DNA from: Caldifarciminota bacterium | GTDB taxonomy: Bacteria > Hydrothermota > Tepidihabitantia > SM23-42 | Direction: 5' to 3' | NCBI GenBank assembly: GCA_020353055.1 | Contig: CP070686.1 | Coordinates: forward strand, 2,120,086-2,170,843 | DNA length: 50,758 nucleotides | Shown: piece after piece, positions 8,788-17,456 of the stretch | Layout: each line of letters starts with the position of its first letter | Position numbering within the stretch: the first letter of the stretch is position 1 | Program-made: the position numbers and the translations under genes | The notes under the pieces: generated by a model | Told to the model about the DNA's origin: nothing | Seen by the model: only the letters and a program-made list of their open reading frames with translations | Database searches by the model: none

Positions 8788-10317
8788 TTGAAGCGCAAAG
8801 AATTTTCATCAGCGGCTTACCTGCTCGAAAATGCCAGAATCGTTGATTTCAAGAACGCAAACGTTGAATCGTGTGCATTGCTCATCGAGGCTGGTATGAT
8901 CAGGAAAAAATTCACCGGGAATGGTTCACGCCCGAGGGAAATCCGCAAACTCAACTTGCACGGCAAGTACGTAATACCCGGATTCATTGACGGACATACT
9001 CATCTCATCCCAGAAGGCATTAAGATGCAGCAGCTTGACCTAAGTCGGTGCCGTTCACTGGAAGACTGCCTGAAAAAAATACGCGCCGATCTGAAAAAAC
9101 AAGATATCGTCTTCGCCTCCAATTGGGATGAAGCTTCATGGCGTGCTTCTGATTCGAAAGGACTCAAGCGACACACGCTCGATAGACTATCGAGGAAAAA
9201 ACCAATAATCATGCGGCGTATTTGCGGCCACTATGCGGTCGTCAATACAGCAGCACTGCGGCATATCCCTGAGAACCGGAGGATCGTCGATCGCAGCAGC
9301 GGAATCCTCTACGAAGACGCCGCGCTCAACCTCAATGATTTTTTTCCACCGACCGACGAGATGTTGGAAGAAGCTGTCTCACTCGCAGAAAAAAAAGCAC
9401 TGCGTCTTGGTATAACGTCGGTTCACGAAATATCTAAACCAAGATATTTCCGCGTGCTGCAGAAAAAAAGAAAGGAACTAAAGATCAGGTATGCAATATA
9501 CTTAACAGAGCGCTATCATGAACATGTACTAGAAACGGGATTGAGGACAGGATACGGCGACGATTGGCTCAGATTTGAGGGAACAAAGGTTTTCGTCGAT
9601 GGTTCGATCGGAGCACGCACCGCTGCCCTTACCAAACCCTATGAAGGTACACACAGGCGAGGTAATATACTCGTGCCAACAAGCCGGTTGAAATGGTTCG
9701 TGGACACCGCCGAATCATCTGGAATACAATTAATGCTACACTCAATAGGTGACCGCACTACCAAAATTGCCCTGCGTATTCTGAAGGAACGCGTTGCCCA
9801 GGGGAACCCTTTGAGGCATCGTATCGAGCATCTCGAAATGCTCAGTGACGAATCCGTTGCCGAGATGGGACGGATGAAAATAATCGCATCAATGCAGCCA
9901 AATTTCGTGCGACGCTGGCAGAATCCAGGGGGCATGTACGAGAAGGTTCTGGGTCAGCGATATATTGGAATGAACCGTTTCCGCTCGTTGCTGCTCAGGC
10001 GGGTACGATTACTTTTCGGTTCCGACTGTATGCCGCTCGGCCCGCTCTACGGACTCCGGGGCGCTATATCACACCCGTCCGAAAAGGAACGGTTGAGCAT
10101 TGCCCAAGGCCTCACAATGTATACCGAATCCGGGGCTTTCGCCACGTTTGAAGAAGAAAAGAAAGGCAAGTTGGAACAGGGATATCTTGCCGACCTCGTG
10201 GTACTGAATGGAAACCCCCTCGAAAGAGAAAACCTCGCCGTTTTGGAGATTCAGATGGTCATCGTCGGCGGCGAAATTGTATACGGCACTAATCCTAAAA
10301 CGTGGGGGCGAAGATGA
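8788..10317 (+). CDS. YtcJ-like metal-dependent amidohydrolase
   Basis: About 510 aa, TIM-barrel amidohydrolase of the COG1574/YtcJ group; substrate unknown. Metal-binding motifs: DGHTHL (HxH), LHSIGD, HRIEHLE and FGSDCMPLGP. The N-terminal beta-sandwich strand (AYLLENARIVDF) and the C-terminal dihydroorotase-like tail (LEQGYLADLVVLNGNPL) are both present. There is no ATG upstream of the conserved region; in-frame TTG codons lie at 8773, 8779 and 8788, and I chose 8788, directly after the ktrB stop. An open stretch back to 8689 overlaps ktrB and is probably not translated. The stop overlaps the next start (ATGA). Confidence 0.85.
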   Translation: MKRKEFSSAAYLLENARIVDFKNANVESCALLIEAGMIRKKFTGNGSRPREIRKLNLHGKYVIPGFIDGHTHLIPEGIKMQQLDLSRCRSLEDCLKKIRADLKKQDIVFASNWDEASWRASDSKGLKRHTLDRLSRKKPIIMRRICGHYAVVNTAALRHIPENRRIVDRSSGILYEDAALNLNDFFPPTDEMLEEAVSLAEKKALRLGITSVHEISKPRYFRVLQKKRKELKIRYAIYLTERYHEHVLETGLRTGYGDDWLRFEGTKVFVDGSIGARTAALTKPYEGTHRRGNILVPTSRLKWFVDTAESSGIQLMLHSIGDRTTKIALRILKERVAQGNPLRHRIEHLEMLSDESVAEMGRMKIIASMQPNFVRRWQNPGGMYEKVLGQRYIGMNRFRSLLLRRVRLLFGSDCMPLGPLYGLRGAISHPSEKERLSIAQGLTMYTESGAFATFEEEKKGKLEQGYLADLVVLNGNPLERENLAVLEIQMVIVGGEIVYGTNPKTWGRR

Positions 10318-11102
10318 AAAAGATTCTCTGGATATTCTCGAAAGCATACAAGAAATTCAATACCGACCGTTGCCCATTGCTCGCATCTGCCCTTGTGCAT
10401 GCAACTACTTTCAGCCTTTTCCCCCTCTTACTTGGTTTACTTTCTCTATCACTCTTTATCCTCGGCTCTTCGGAAGGAATCATCGAAAGAATCATGCCGG
10501 TCATAAAGCAGGTTTTCCCGGTCGGCATCGATGAAATAGTAAGAAACATAACAGCGATCAGACAAACCTCAATTGCGATCGCGGTGATCGGTTTCATCGG
10601 CTTCATGTGGGCATCGGCCAGCATGTTCAGAGCGATCGAGTCAACCCTGAATGTCATCTGGAGGGTAAAAAAGGACCGGCCATTCTTCCGTAAGAGCGCG
10701 ATCACAATAGGTTCATCGTTTCTCGTCTTCATCGGGTTATTCGCGTCTTTTGGGATTACTATCTGGGGAAGTGCGGTCGGCGCGACCGGTGTTGCACGAT
10801 TCCTCCCGGAGATAAGTTTCGTTGGCAGCATCGTACTCTTCGGACTCATCTTCAAAATCTTTCCAAACCGCCGGGTACGTTGGAGAGAAGCTTACTTCGG
10901 CGCAGTATTTACGGGTATGTTCTGGGAAATCGCGAAATATCTATTTTCAATATATATCATCAGGGTGGTCGATTACTCAAAACTCTACGGCTCCCTGTCG
11001 GCTATCATCATATTGTTTTTGTGGCTGTACTATTCTGCCTATATCTTCCTCTTCGGCGCCGAACTTTCGTACGTGTATGCACGCCGGAAGCATTTGAAAT
11101 GA
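10314..11102 (+). CDS. YihY/BrkB family inner-membrane protein (UPF0761)
   Basis: 262 aa with about six membrane helices. The N-terminal signature CPLLASALVHATTFSLFPLLLG and the C-terminal SLSAIIILFLWLYYSAYIFLFGAELSYVY are typical of the YihY/BrkB family (envelope integrity proteins, once misannotated as RNase BN). ATG 10314 overlaps the preceding stop as ATGA, with a G-rich stretch upstream; a GTG four codons earlier is possible but less likely. Confidence 0.9.
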   Translation: MKKILWIFSKAYKKFNTDRCPLLASALVHATTFSLFPLLLGLLSLSLFILGSSEGIIERIMPVIKQVFPVGIDEIVRNITAIRQTSIAIAVIGFIGFMWASASMFRAIESTLNVIWRVKKDRPFFRKSAITIGSSFLVFIGLFASFGITIWGSAVGATGVARFLPEISFVGSIVLFGLIFKIFPNRRVRWREAYFGAVFTGMFWEIAKYLFSIYIIRVVDYSKLYGSLSAIIILFLWLYYSAYIFLFGAELSYVYARRKHLK

Positions 11103-11110
11103 TGACAGAC

Positions 11111-11160
11111 CGTTAGTACGTTAGTATCGTTAGTTCCGTTAATATCGCTAGTATTGCTAA
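11111..11160 (-). repeat. Degenerate 9-bp-period AACG repeat, inverted copy
   Basis: Reverse strand reads TAGCAATAC, TAGCGATAT, TAACGGAAC, TAACGATAC, TAACG..., the same 9-bp rhythm as at 5985-6050. The rest of this gap to 11349 is T/C-rich on the plus strand with no ORF; its complement contains GGATGAGAAG, also seen beside the other repeat blocks. Confidence 0.55.
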
Positions 11161-11349
11161 AACAATGATACTGGATGCAGGATATACATTAATATCGTGA
11201 CTTATCTAAAGTTCTCGACTTCGCACCCTCGCAATTTCTGCCGCATCAAGCTTCTCATCCTCTGAACATCTAATCTTCTCCGCTTCATGTCTTGTCAGTT
11301 TCTCATTTTCTTAACTTCTTGTCTTCTTACTTTCGTCGTATCTTCCCCC

Positions 11350-11377
11350 TTGACAGATTCTTTATTGTGGTTATAAT
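11350..11377 (+). promoter_or_regulatory. nrdR-nrdD promoter
   Basis: TTGACA (11350-11355), 16-bp spacer, TATAAT (11372-11377). Start site expected near 11384, inside the NrdR-box region, so the operon is probably autorepressed. Confidence 0.8.
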
Positions 11378-11402
11378 AACGTTGTGACTCTATATATAGT
11401 GT
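11355..11402 (+). promoter_or_regulatory. Pair of NrdR boxes
   Basis: Box 1 at 11387-11402 is ACTCTATATATAGTGT, 15 of 16 positions matching the remembered consensus ACACWATATATWGTGT. A weaker box at 11355-11370 matches 11 of 16 and lies 32 bp upstream centre to centre, the usual three-turn NrdR spacing. The weak box fills the -35/-10 spacer and the strong one covers the start site. Confidence 0.75.
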
Positions 11403-11417
11403 CTTTGGGGGTGAAGA

Positions 11418-11894
11418 ATGAAATGTCCGAGATGCGGCAAAGACAGTGACCGTGTTCTCGAGACAAGAACTTCTCAAGCAGGGTCGGTCGTGCGGAGAAG
11501 AAGAGAATGCACAAAATGCCGTTTCAGGTTTACGACATATGAGACGGTCGAACGGGTCCCTCTCGTCGTGATTAAACGTGACCGGACAAGAGAACCCTAT
11601 GACCGGGCCAAGCTCTTAAATGGCATCGCGACAGCCTGTCGCAAGAGACCCGTAGCCGCAGAAAGAATAGAATCGATTGTAAATGATATTGAAGATATTT
11701 TGTCTGACCGATACCAGACAGAAATACGGTCTTCTGATATCGGCAGAATGGTCTTGGATCGCTTGCTGGAAATTGATGAGGTGAGTTATGTGCGTTTTGC
11801 CTCGGTCTACAGAAAATTCACAAACATCGACAAATTTGCCAACGAGTTGAAGAAGATTAAAAAGGAGCGAAGATGGAGGAAAAAACAACGGTAA
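11418..11894 (+). CDS. nrdR: Transcriptional repressor NrdR
   Basis: 158 aa. N-terminal zinc ribbon (C3, C6, C31, C34), then an ATP-cone (about 49-139) that senses ATP/dATP. It represses ribonucleotide reductase genes by binding paired NrdR boxes. ATG follows GGGGGTGAAG. The 3' end overlaps nrdD by 22 bp, giving coupled translation, and NrdR boxes overlap its own promoter, which fits direct control of this operon. Confidence 0.97.
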   Translation: MKCPRCGKDSDRVLETRTSQAGSVVRRRRECTKCRFRFTTYETVERVPLVVIKRDRTREPYDRAKLLNGIATACRKRPVAAERIESIVNDIEDILSDRYQTEIRSSDIGRMVLDRLLEIDEVSYVRFASVYRKFTNIDKFANELKKIKKERRWRKKQR

Positions 11895-14299
11895 GAATTG
11901 GCATCTCCGAAGAGATCCCACGAGAGAATATTTTCCACGATGTGAAGAAAAGAGACGGGAAAGTAGTCACCTTCGATAAATCAAAAATATCAAACGCCAT
12001 CTACCTCGCGGCAAAAGCCGTGGGCGGTGAAGACAAAACGCTGGCAGACAAGCTGGCCAATGAGGTGGTCCTCTTTTTGTACACGAAAAAGGGTAATGCC
12101 ACACCGGACGTCGAGGAGATTCAGGATGCAGTTGAAAAAGTGCTGATCGAGAATGGACATGCGCGTACCGCAAAGGCTTATATTCTATATCGAAAGCAAC
12201 GTGAAATCCTGCGCAAGAAGAAATTGCTGCTCAGTAAACCTGAGGAAAGGGAAACAACCGATTACGCGTTGTTTGTCCGTACCTCAGACGATGATTTCGT
12301 GGCATGGGACCGTGAACGAATAATAAAAGCACTGGAAAATGAAACAGGGCTCGAGCGTAATCTGGCGGAAAAAATATCCGAAGAAACGGAAGAAACCATC
12401 CTTAATTCAAATGTTCATCTGGTTAGCTCTTCGCTCATTCGCGAAATCGTAAACGTCAAACTGATCGAGCACGGATTGGAAAATTCACGTTTGCGCCATA
12501 TGCGCCTTGGCATACCCTTGTACGATGCGGATAAAATAATCTTGTTTGCAAACCGCGAGAATGCTAATATCCCGCATAATCCCGAAGCGACCAACATGAC
12601 CATCGCCGAGACAGTAAAAAAACAATACATGTTATCCGAGGTGTTCAGCCGGGATGTGGCCGACGCCCACATACGCGGCGACATTCACCTGCATGACCTC
12701 GGCTTTGGCGACCGTCCTTATTGTTCAGGCCAGTCGCTGGAATATGTTAAGAAGTTCGGTTTGAATTTACCGAACGCCCTGTCAATCGCCCGGCCTGCCA
12801 GACATCCGGACACGTTACTGGCTCATATGGTGAAGTTCTCGGCTGCCCTGCAGGGACATTTTGCCGGGGCAATCGGTTGGGATGCCATAAATATTTTCTT
12901 CGCTCCTTTTTTAACCGGCATGTCCGACCGTGACATCCATCAACTCGCACAAATGATGATTTTCGAATATTCGCAGCAGTCGGTGGCGCGAGGTGGTCAG
13001 GCAATATTCTCCGATCTAAATCTCTACTGGGAGATCCCGAAGCACTTCCGCGATGTACCTGCCATCGGGCCGGGTGGTGAATATACCGGTAAGAAATACG
13101 GGGATTATGCAGAGGATGCGCAAAGATTCGTTTGGGCATTATTCGACGTATATATGGATGGTGACGGAACCGGGCGTCCGTTCTTCTTCCCCAAACCCCT
13201 GGTTCATATCACCGAAGATTTCTTCACGACTCCTGGTTATGAGGATTTTCTCAATCACATTTCCGATGTATCGTCCAAGCGAGGCAACACTTATTACGTC
13301 TTCGACCGCGGTCAGACGGCAAAAATATCCGAGTGTTGCCGGCTTTCTTTCAAACTCGAGGAAAGCGATCTGAGAGACGCCCACACGCCGTGGAAAATGC
13401 GCTATACTGCCCTGCAGAACGTCACGCTCAACCTGCCGCGCGCGGCCTTGCTGGCGAATGGAGACGACCAGCAGTTATATAAACAACTCGACGAATTACT
13501 GCAACTCGTTGTCAAAGCCCATAAACAGAAAAAGGCTTTTGTCGAGAAACTGGTTTCACTGAAGAGTGAAGGTCCCCTTGCTCTTTTAACCATGGAACGC
13601 GACGGTGAACCATATCTCAGGCTCTATCGCGCAACATTTCTGGTTGGCCTTCTCGGATTGAACGAACTCGTCCAGTACCATACAGGAAAGGAATTACATG
13701 AGGATGAGAAAGCCTTCCGTTTTGGACTAAAGATCCTTTCATATCTCTATTTACGTATCAGAGAGCTGTCAAAATCTCACGATATCAGGCTGGTAATGGA
13801 GCAAACCCCGGCCGAGTCGGCCGCTCATCGTCTTGCCCGCCTCGACCTCGAGCATTTTACCGACCGGGCCGACGGAATCGTCAAGGGAAACCCGGCAAGT
13901 AATTCAGTTTATTACACCAATTCGACCTACCTCAATGTTGGTACGTCGATCGACCCGATCACAAGGGTACAGCTTGAGGGCAAATTCCACGATCTCATAG
14001 AAGCCGGTGCCCTTACGCACATCTGGCTTGGCGAAACACAGCCGTCCAAGGAATCCGTGGCGAACTTTGTGGTCAAAACATTCCGTAACTCCCGGAATGC
14101 TCAAATCGCTTTCTCCCCGGAATTCACGACCTGCAATAACTGTTTCAAAACGGCACGCGGCCTTAAGAGCCAGTGTCCGCATTGCAGCAGCGAGAATGTC
14201 GATCACATCACCCGGGTAACTGGATACTTCACAAAAGTATCCGGATGGAACAAAGGAAAGAAAGCCGAGTTGAAGGATCGTTACCGTTCGAAAATATAA
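11873..14299 (+). CDS. nrdD: Anaerobic (class III) ribonucleoside-triphosphate reductase
   Basis: Makes deoxyribonucleotides under anoxic conditions using a glycyl radical. 808 aa. An ATP-cone occupies about residues 22-115, with a second cone-like segment at about 127-220, followed by the catalytic barrel. The C-terminus carries the zinc site C754, C757, C768, C771 and the glycyl-radical loop RVTGYF, radical Gly784. ATG 11873 is preceded by AAGGAG. The activating radical-SAM enzyme NrdG is not adjacent and not elsewhere in the window. A hairpin terminator follows. Confidence 0.97.
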   Translation: MEEKTTVRIGISEEIPRENIFHDVKKRDGKVVTFDKSKISNAIYLAAKAVGGEDKTLADKLANEVVLFLYTKKGNATPDVEEIQDAVEKVLIENGHARTAKAYILYRKQREILRKKKLLLSKPEERETTDYALFVRTSDDDFVAWDRERIIKALENETGLERNLAEKISEETEETILNSNVHLVSSSLIREIVNVKLIEHGLENSRLRHMRLGIPLYDADKIILFANRENANIPHNPEATNMTIAETVKKQYMLSEVFSRDVADAHIRGDIHLHDLGFGDRPYCSGQSLEYVKKFGLNLPNALSIARPARHPDTLLAHMVKFSAALQGHFAGAIGWDAINIFFAPFLTGMSDRDIHQLAQMMIFEYSQQSVARGGQAIFSDLNLYWEIPKHFRDVPAIGPGGEYTGKKYGDYAEDAQRFVWALFDVYMDGDGTGRPFFFPKPLVHITEDFFTTPGYEDFLNHISDVSSKRGNTYYVFDRGQTAKISECCRLSFKLEESDLRDAHTPWKMRYTALQNVTLNLPRAALLANGDDQQLYKQLDELLQLVVKAHKQKKAFVEKLVSLKSEGPLALLTMERDGEPYLRLYRATFLVGLLGLNELVQYHTGKELHEDEKAFRFGLKILSYLYLRIRELSKSHDIRLVMEQTPAESAAHRLARLDLEHFTDRADGIVKGNPASNSVYYTNSTYLNVGTSIDPITRVQLEGKFHDLIEAGALTHIWLGETQPSKESVANFVVKTFRNSRNAQIAFSPEFTTCNNCFKTARGLKSQCPHCSSENVDHITRVTGYFTKVSGWNKGKKAELKDRYRSKI

Positions 14300-14318
14300 A
14301 TGCAATTTACTGGGCATT

Positions 14319-14342
14319 GGGGCATTAACCGATGCCCCTTTT
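14319..14342 (+). terminator. Rho-independent terminator after nrdD
   Basis: GGGGCAT (14319-14325) pairs with ATGCCCC (14332-14338) around a 6-nt loop, followed by TTTT. It sits 20 nt after the nrdD stop. Confidence 0.85.
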
Positions 14343-14376
14343 CGTTCAAATAGTCATAGTAAAATAGCCTAATCAC

Positions 14377-15762
14377 ATGCCCGCGGCATACAGTAGACCT
14401 GTATTCAAGCAACTCATAAAACTCGCCTGGCCGGTCGTGCTGGCCTTCATGATGCAGACCAGCTACAATCTGGTTGACATATTCTGGGTTGGTAAACTCG
14501 GTGCGACGGCAATAGCGTCGGTGTCGCTGGCCGGTAATTTCTTCTATATAATTCTCGCTCTGGGTCAGGTTATCGGTTCCGGCACCGTGGCGCTTGTGGC
14601 ACATTCGTTCGGAGCCCGGTCAATTGACCGGGCAAACAGTATCGCAAAACAATCACTGCTCCTGGCCTTCATCCTCTCTATTGTCATTGGCACACTGGCA
14701 TTTGCGTACTCGAAACAAATAATGTATTTCCTCGGCGGTCGGGATACCGTACTCACGCTGTCCACAGGATACCTTCGTATCGTGTCAATCGGTTTTTTCT
14801 TTCAGCTACTCTCCTTCAGTATTAACTACATATTCCGCGGCGCCGGCGACATGAAAATACCGATGTATATAATGCTTATTGCCACGATCATCAATTTGAT
14901 GCTCGACCCGCTGCTGATCCTTGGTATTGGATTCTTTCCGCGACTCGAAGTGCAAGGAGCTGCCGTCGCCACGGCAATTGCGAAGTTCGTAAGTTTCGTC
15001 GTGGGTTTCCTGATCCTCACTAAGGGACGCTCGGGAATAAAGATGAATTTTCACACAACCTGGAAACTGGAAGGTGCAATCGTAAGAAAAATTTTCGGTG
15101 TCGGTATTCCAGTAGGGATATCCTACGGACTAATGGCAACCAGCATCATGGTCGTATTCGGTATTGTTGCCGCCTTCAGCGAACATGCCCTCGCCGCGTT
15201 GGGAATCGGAAGCCGTATTTTCCAGTTTGCGAGTCTGCCTGTCGTCGGCATCGGTATTGCCACCACGACCATCGTAGGACAGAATCTGGGCGCGCGCGAC
15301 GCCAGGGGAGCAATGCAAACCGGTAATACGGCGTTGGGTTTGAGCTGCGTGATTATGATCGCTTTCATAATGCTGTTCATGGCCAACGCGCGCGGGTTAA
15401 TCGCACTGTTCACCCAGAGCGTACCGACCATCGAGCACGGGATCGAATTCATCAGGATTGTATCGTTTTACCTGATTTTTGTGGGTATCACCACGAGCCT
15501 GACCGGCGTTTTTCGCGGTGCTGGTTACACCATCCCTCCCATGATCGCCGGGATATTGAAAGTCTCTCTACTCTACATCCTTGCCTCGTCACTTTCTCGC
15601 ACAATGCATGCTGGAGTGACCGGCGTTTGGTGGGCAATGCTTATCGCTTATGGTCTTGAAAGCCTCGTCATGGTGCTGTGGTATAGAAAAGGAACATGGC
15701 GCGCAAAGGGACTCGCGCTTCTCAAGGGACTGGCGCCCGCACGACGGACATTGTCAGAATAA
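14377..15762 (+). CDS. MATE family multidrug/Na+ antiporter
   Basis: 461 aa inner-membrane transporter with about 12 helices in two pseudo-repeats. The N-terminal half begins LIKLAWPVVLAFMMQTSYNLVDIFWVGKLG, and the second half repeats the fold around GVGIPVGISYGLM; both match MatE domains. There is no clear ribosome site before ATG 14377; a TAAAAT box lies 11 nt upstream, without a good -35. The 3' end overlaps the convergent PAP2 gene by 9 bp. Substrate cannot be told from sequence. Confidence 0.92.
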   Translation: MPAAYSRPVFKQLIKLAWPVVLAFMMQTSYNLVDIFWVGKLGATAIASVSLAGNFFYIILALGQVIGSGTVALVAHSFGARSIDRANSIAKQSLLLAFILSIVIGTLAFAYSKQIMYFLGGRDTVLTLSTGYLRIVSIGFFFQLLSFSINYIFRGAGDMKIPMYIMLIATIINLMLDPLLILGIGFFPRLEVQGAAVATAIAKFVSFVVGFLILTKGRSGIKMNFHTTWKLEGAIVRKIFGVGIPVGISYGLMATSIMVVFGIVAAFSEHALAALGIGSRIFQFASLPVVGIGIATTTIVGQNLGARDARGAMQTGNTALGLSCVIMIAFIMLFMANARGLIALFTQSVPTIEHGIEFIRIVSFYLIFVGITTSLTGVFRGAGYTIPPMIAGILKVSLLYILASSLSRTMHAGVTGVWWAMLIAYGLESLVMVLWYRKGTWRAKGLALLKGLAPARRTLSE

Positions 15763-16254
15763 CTTAACGGCAAGAAATCCAACCGCCATTCCTAGAGCCG
15801 CGCCGCCCAGAACATCGGTGGGGTAATGTTTTCCCAGGTAGATCCTTGAAAAACCGACAAGCGTGGCATATACGAACATCGGAATCCGTAACTTAGGATT
15901 ATGGTGTGAATATATCACGGCCTGGGTGAATGCAAAGGTGGTATGCCCTGAAGGAAAAGATGAATCTATTCGATCCGTATCCTCCTCCGGCCGTTCGCGA
16001 TTGATTAACAACTTAAGAGAGATGACCGTGGCAACATCACCAATAAAACCCGCAAAGCCGGTGCGTGCTATATCTTTCTTGTCGTACAGATAGAGACCGA
16101 CGGGAGGTAAGGCATCCAGGCCAGGGTAAGAGATGATTTCTACACCCTGCATTACATACTTCACTGGTTTTGCTTGCCAGTTCTGACTTATCGTCTCGTA
16201 GATATTCTGTTCGCAACTACTGAGTGCCTGACAGCAGAGAACTAGCAGCAACAT
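15754..16254 (-). CDS. PAP2-family phosphatase, possible lipoprotein
   Basis: 166 aa. Carries the three phosphatase motifs KLLINRERP, PSGHT and SRIYLGKHYPTDV, typical of membrane phosphatidic acid phosphatases or lipid (undecaprenyl) pyrophosphate phosphatases. The N-terminus (MLLLVLCCQALSSC) ends in LSSC, a possible lipobox, and would place the active site in the periplasm. A promoter ends 6 nt before ATG 16254, so the transcript is probably leaderless. Confidence 0.87.
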   Translation of the reverse strand: MLLLVLCCQALSSCEQNIYETISQNWQAKPVKYVMQGVEIISYPGLDALPPVGLYLYDKKDIARTGFAGFIGDVATVISLKLLINRERPEEDTDRIDSSFPSGHTTFAFTQAVIYSHHNPKLRIPMFVYATLVGFSRIYLGKHYPTDVLGGAALGMAVGFLAVKLF

Positions 16255-16260
16255 ACCATC

Positions 16261-16288
16261 ATTCTACAGCTGTATAATACGTTGTCAA
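16261..16288 (-). promoter_or_regulatory. Promoter of the PAP2 gene
   Basis: Minus strand TTGACA (16288-16283), 16-bp spacer, TAGAAT (16266-16261), then 6 nt to the ATG. Confidence 0.65.
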
Positions 16289-16321
16289 GAACGCACCCTA
16301 AGAATCGGTGCAAAAAAGAGC

Positions 16322-16392
16322 ATAAGAAGATGAGAGGACCGGAACTTGAGCACCGAAACGAAAACAACGAAATTAACGCAAATAACGTTTCT
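16322..16392 (+). repeat. Dispersed intergenic repeat, copy A
   Basis: Contains CGGAACTTGAGCACCG followed by 9-bp-period AACG units and AATAACGTTTCT. The same three elements occur in order at 47795-47850. The remaining gap (16393-16501) has no evident gene. Confidence 0.65.
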
Positions 16393-16501
16393 CAAATTCG
16401 CATTTCACCACGAATTCTGCCCGAACTTCTGCGTCGGTTGCAGAATTCAACGTGCCGAGAGGAATTCGAAATCGGTTTTGGGCATAAGTCCATTACGTCT
16501 C

Positions 16502-16529
16502 TTGACACCTACTGTATTTCCTGTATAAT
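16502..16529 (+). promoter_or_regulatory. Promoter of the small basic protein gene
   Basis: TTGACA (16502-16507), 16-bp spacer, TATAAT (16524-16529); both hexamers are perfect consensus, implying strong expression. Confidence 0.8.
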
Positions 16530-16559
16530 TCATCCGACGGATCTTAAGGAGGTCAGACA

Positions 16560-16655
16560 ATGCCTTGCGGCAGAAAGCGAAAACGAAAGAAGATTAAAAA
16601 ACATAAACTAAAGAAAAGACGAAAAAGGGATCGTCACAAGAAGAAGTTAAGATAA
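16560..16655 (+). CDS. Very small basic protein of the AURKAIP1/COX24 (mS38, bS22-like) type
   Basis: 31 codons, starting MPCGRKRKRKKIKKHKLKKR and ending RHKKKLR; about two thirds Lys/Arg. It closely resembles from memory the short Bacteroidetes proteins annotated AURKAIP1/COX24-domain, whose relatives are the mitochondrial small-subunit protein mS38 and mycobacterial bS22. A ribosomal role is therefore likely but inferred. Support for a real gene: perfect-consensus promoter, strong AAGGAGG ribosome site 8 nt before the ATG, and almost pure Lys/Arg codons with no frame decay. It is convergent with lpxA, 2 bp apart. Confidence 0.85.
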   Translation: MPCGRKRKRKKIKKHKLKKRRKRDRHKKKLR

Positions 16656-16657
16656 AA

Positions 16658-17452
16658 CTACGACAGAGATTTGTTCTCTGATACAGCGCCGGTATCTTCC
16701 TTCAGGAGGATACCGCGCTTTGACGTTTTGATGAATTCAAGAAACTCGTGTGCTTGACACGAGTTTCTTTTTTCGAGTATCTCTCTGCATTGACCAAAAT
16801 TGTGATCTGAACGGTAGACTAGTCTCATGATATGTTTGACTTCTTCAATTTCTTCCCATGAAAAAAGATTGCGGAGGAGGCCGGTAGTGTTCAGCCCGCA
16901 GACCTTCGCAACGTTACCGCTCGCCAGGAGAAAAGGCGGTAGATCTTTGTTCAGATAGGATTTTGCGCCAAGCATCGCATACTTACCGACGCGGCAAAAC
17001 TGATGGATACCGGCATGACCGCCGATGTATGCGAAATCACCGATCTCTACATAGCCGCCCAGCTGTGCAATACTCGATATCACCACGTGGTTTCCAATCA
17101 TATTGTTGTGAGCAACATGAACGTAAGTCATGATGAAATTATGATTGCCGATGAGGGTTCTGTTACCGTCGCCCGTTGCTCTCGAAATTGTCGCGTATTC
17201 CCTGATCACGTTATTGTCACCGATAATGCAGTGAGACCGTTCACCTTTGAAATGATAGTCCTGAGGATCTACCCCGATCTGAGCGCCAGCGCTAATGACA
17301 TTATTCTTCCCGATTACAGTACCACTGCGTATTATGACGTGGCTACCGATCCGGGTCTGACTCCCGATGACAACATCATCCTCAATGATCGAATACGGAC
17401 CGACGACCACAGTCGTATCGATCTTCGCTTTGCTGCTGATCAAAAAATCCAT
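16658..17452 (-). CDS. lpxA: UDP-N-acetylglucosamine acyltransferase
   Basis: First step of lipid A synthesis: transfers an R-3-hydroxyacyl chain from ACP to UDP-GlcNAc. 264 aa from ATG 17452, whose N-terminus (MDFLISSKAKIDTTVVVGPY) aligns with the usual LpxA start; an in-frame start at 17506 would overlap fabZ by 50 bp. Left-handed beta-helix hexapeptides run through residue 190. Catalytic-type His is in VHVAHNNMIGN, and GGHAGIHQFCRVGKYAMLGA is characteristic. Last gene of the operon; fabZ ends 4 bp upstream, a classic lipid A pairing. Confidence 0.95.
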   Translation of the reverse strand: MDFLISSKAKIDTTVVVGPYSIIEDDVVIGSQTRIGSHVIIRSGTVIGKNNVISAGAQIGVDPQDYHFKGERSHCIIGDNNVIREYATISRATGDGNRTLIGNHNFIMTYVHVAHNNMIGNHVVISSIAQLGGYVEIGDFAYIGGHAGIHQFCRVGKYAMLGAKSYLNKDLPPFLLASGNVAKVCGLNTTGLLRNLFSWEEIEEVKHIMRLVYRSDHNFGQCREILEKRNSCQAHEFLEFIKTSKRGILLKEDTGAVSENKSLS

Positions 17453-17456
17453 TGCC

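Noticed and set aside
8784-11102. Genome-wide recoding of TGA as Gly or Trp
   Set aside because: ktrB, the amidohydrolase and YihY all end at TGA with family-typical C-termini and overlap or abut the next start, so TGA is normally a stop here.
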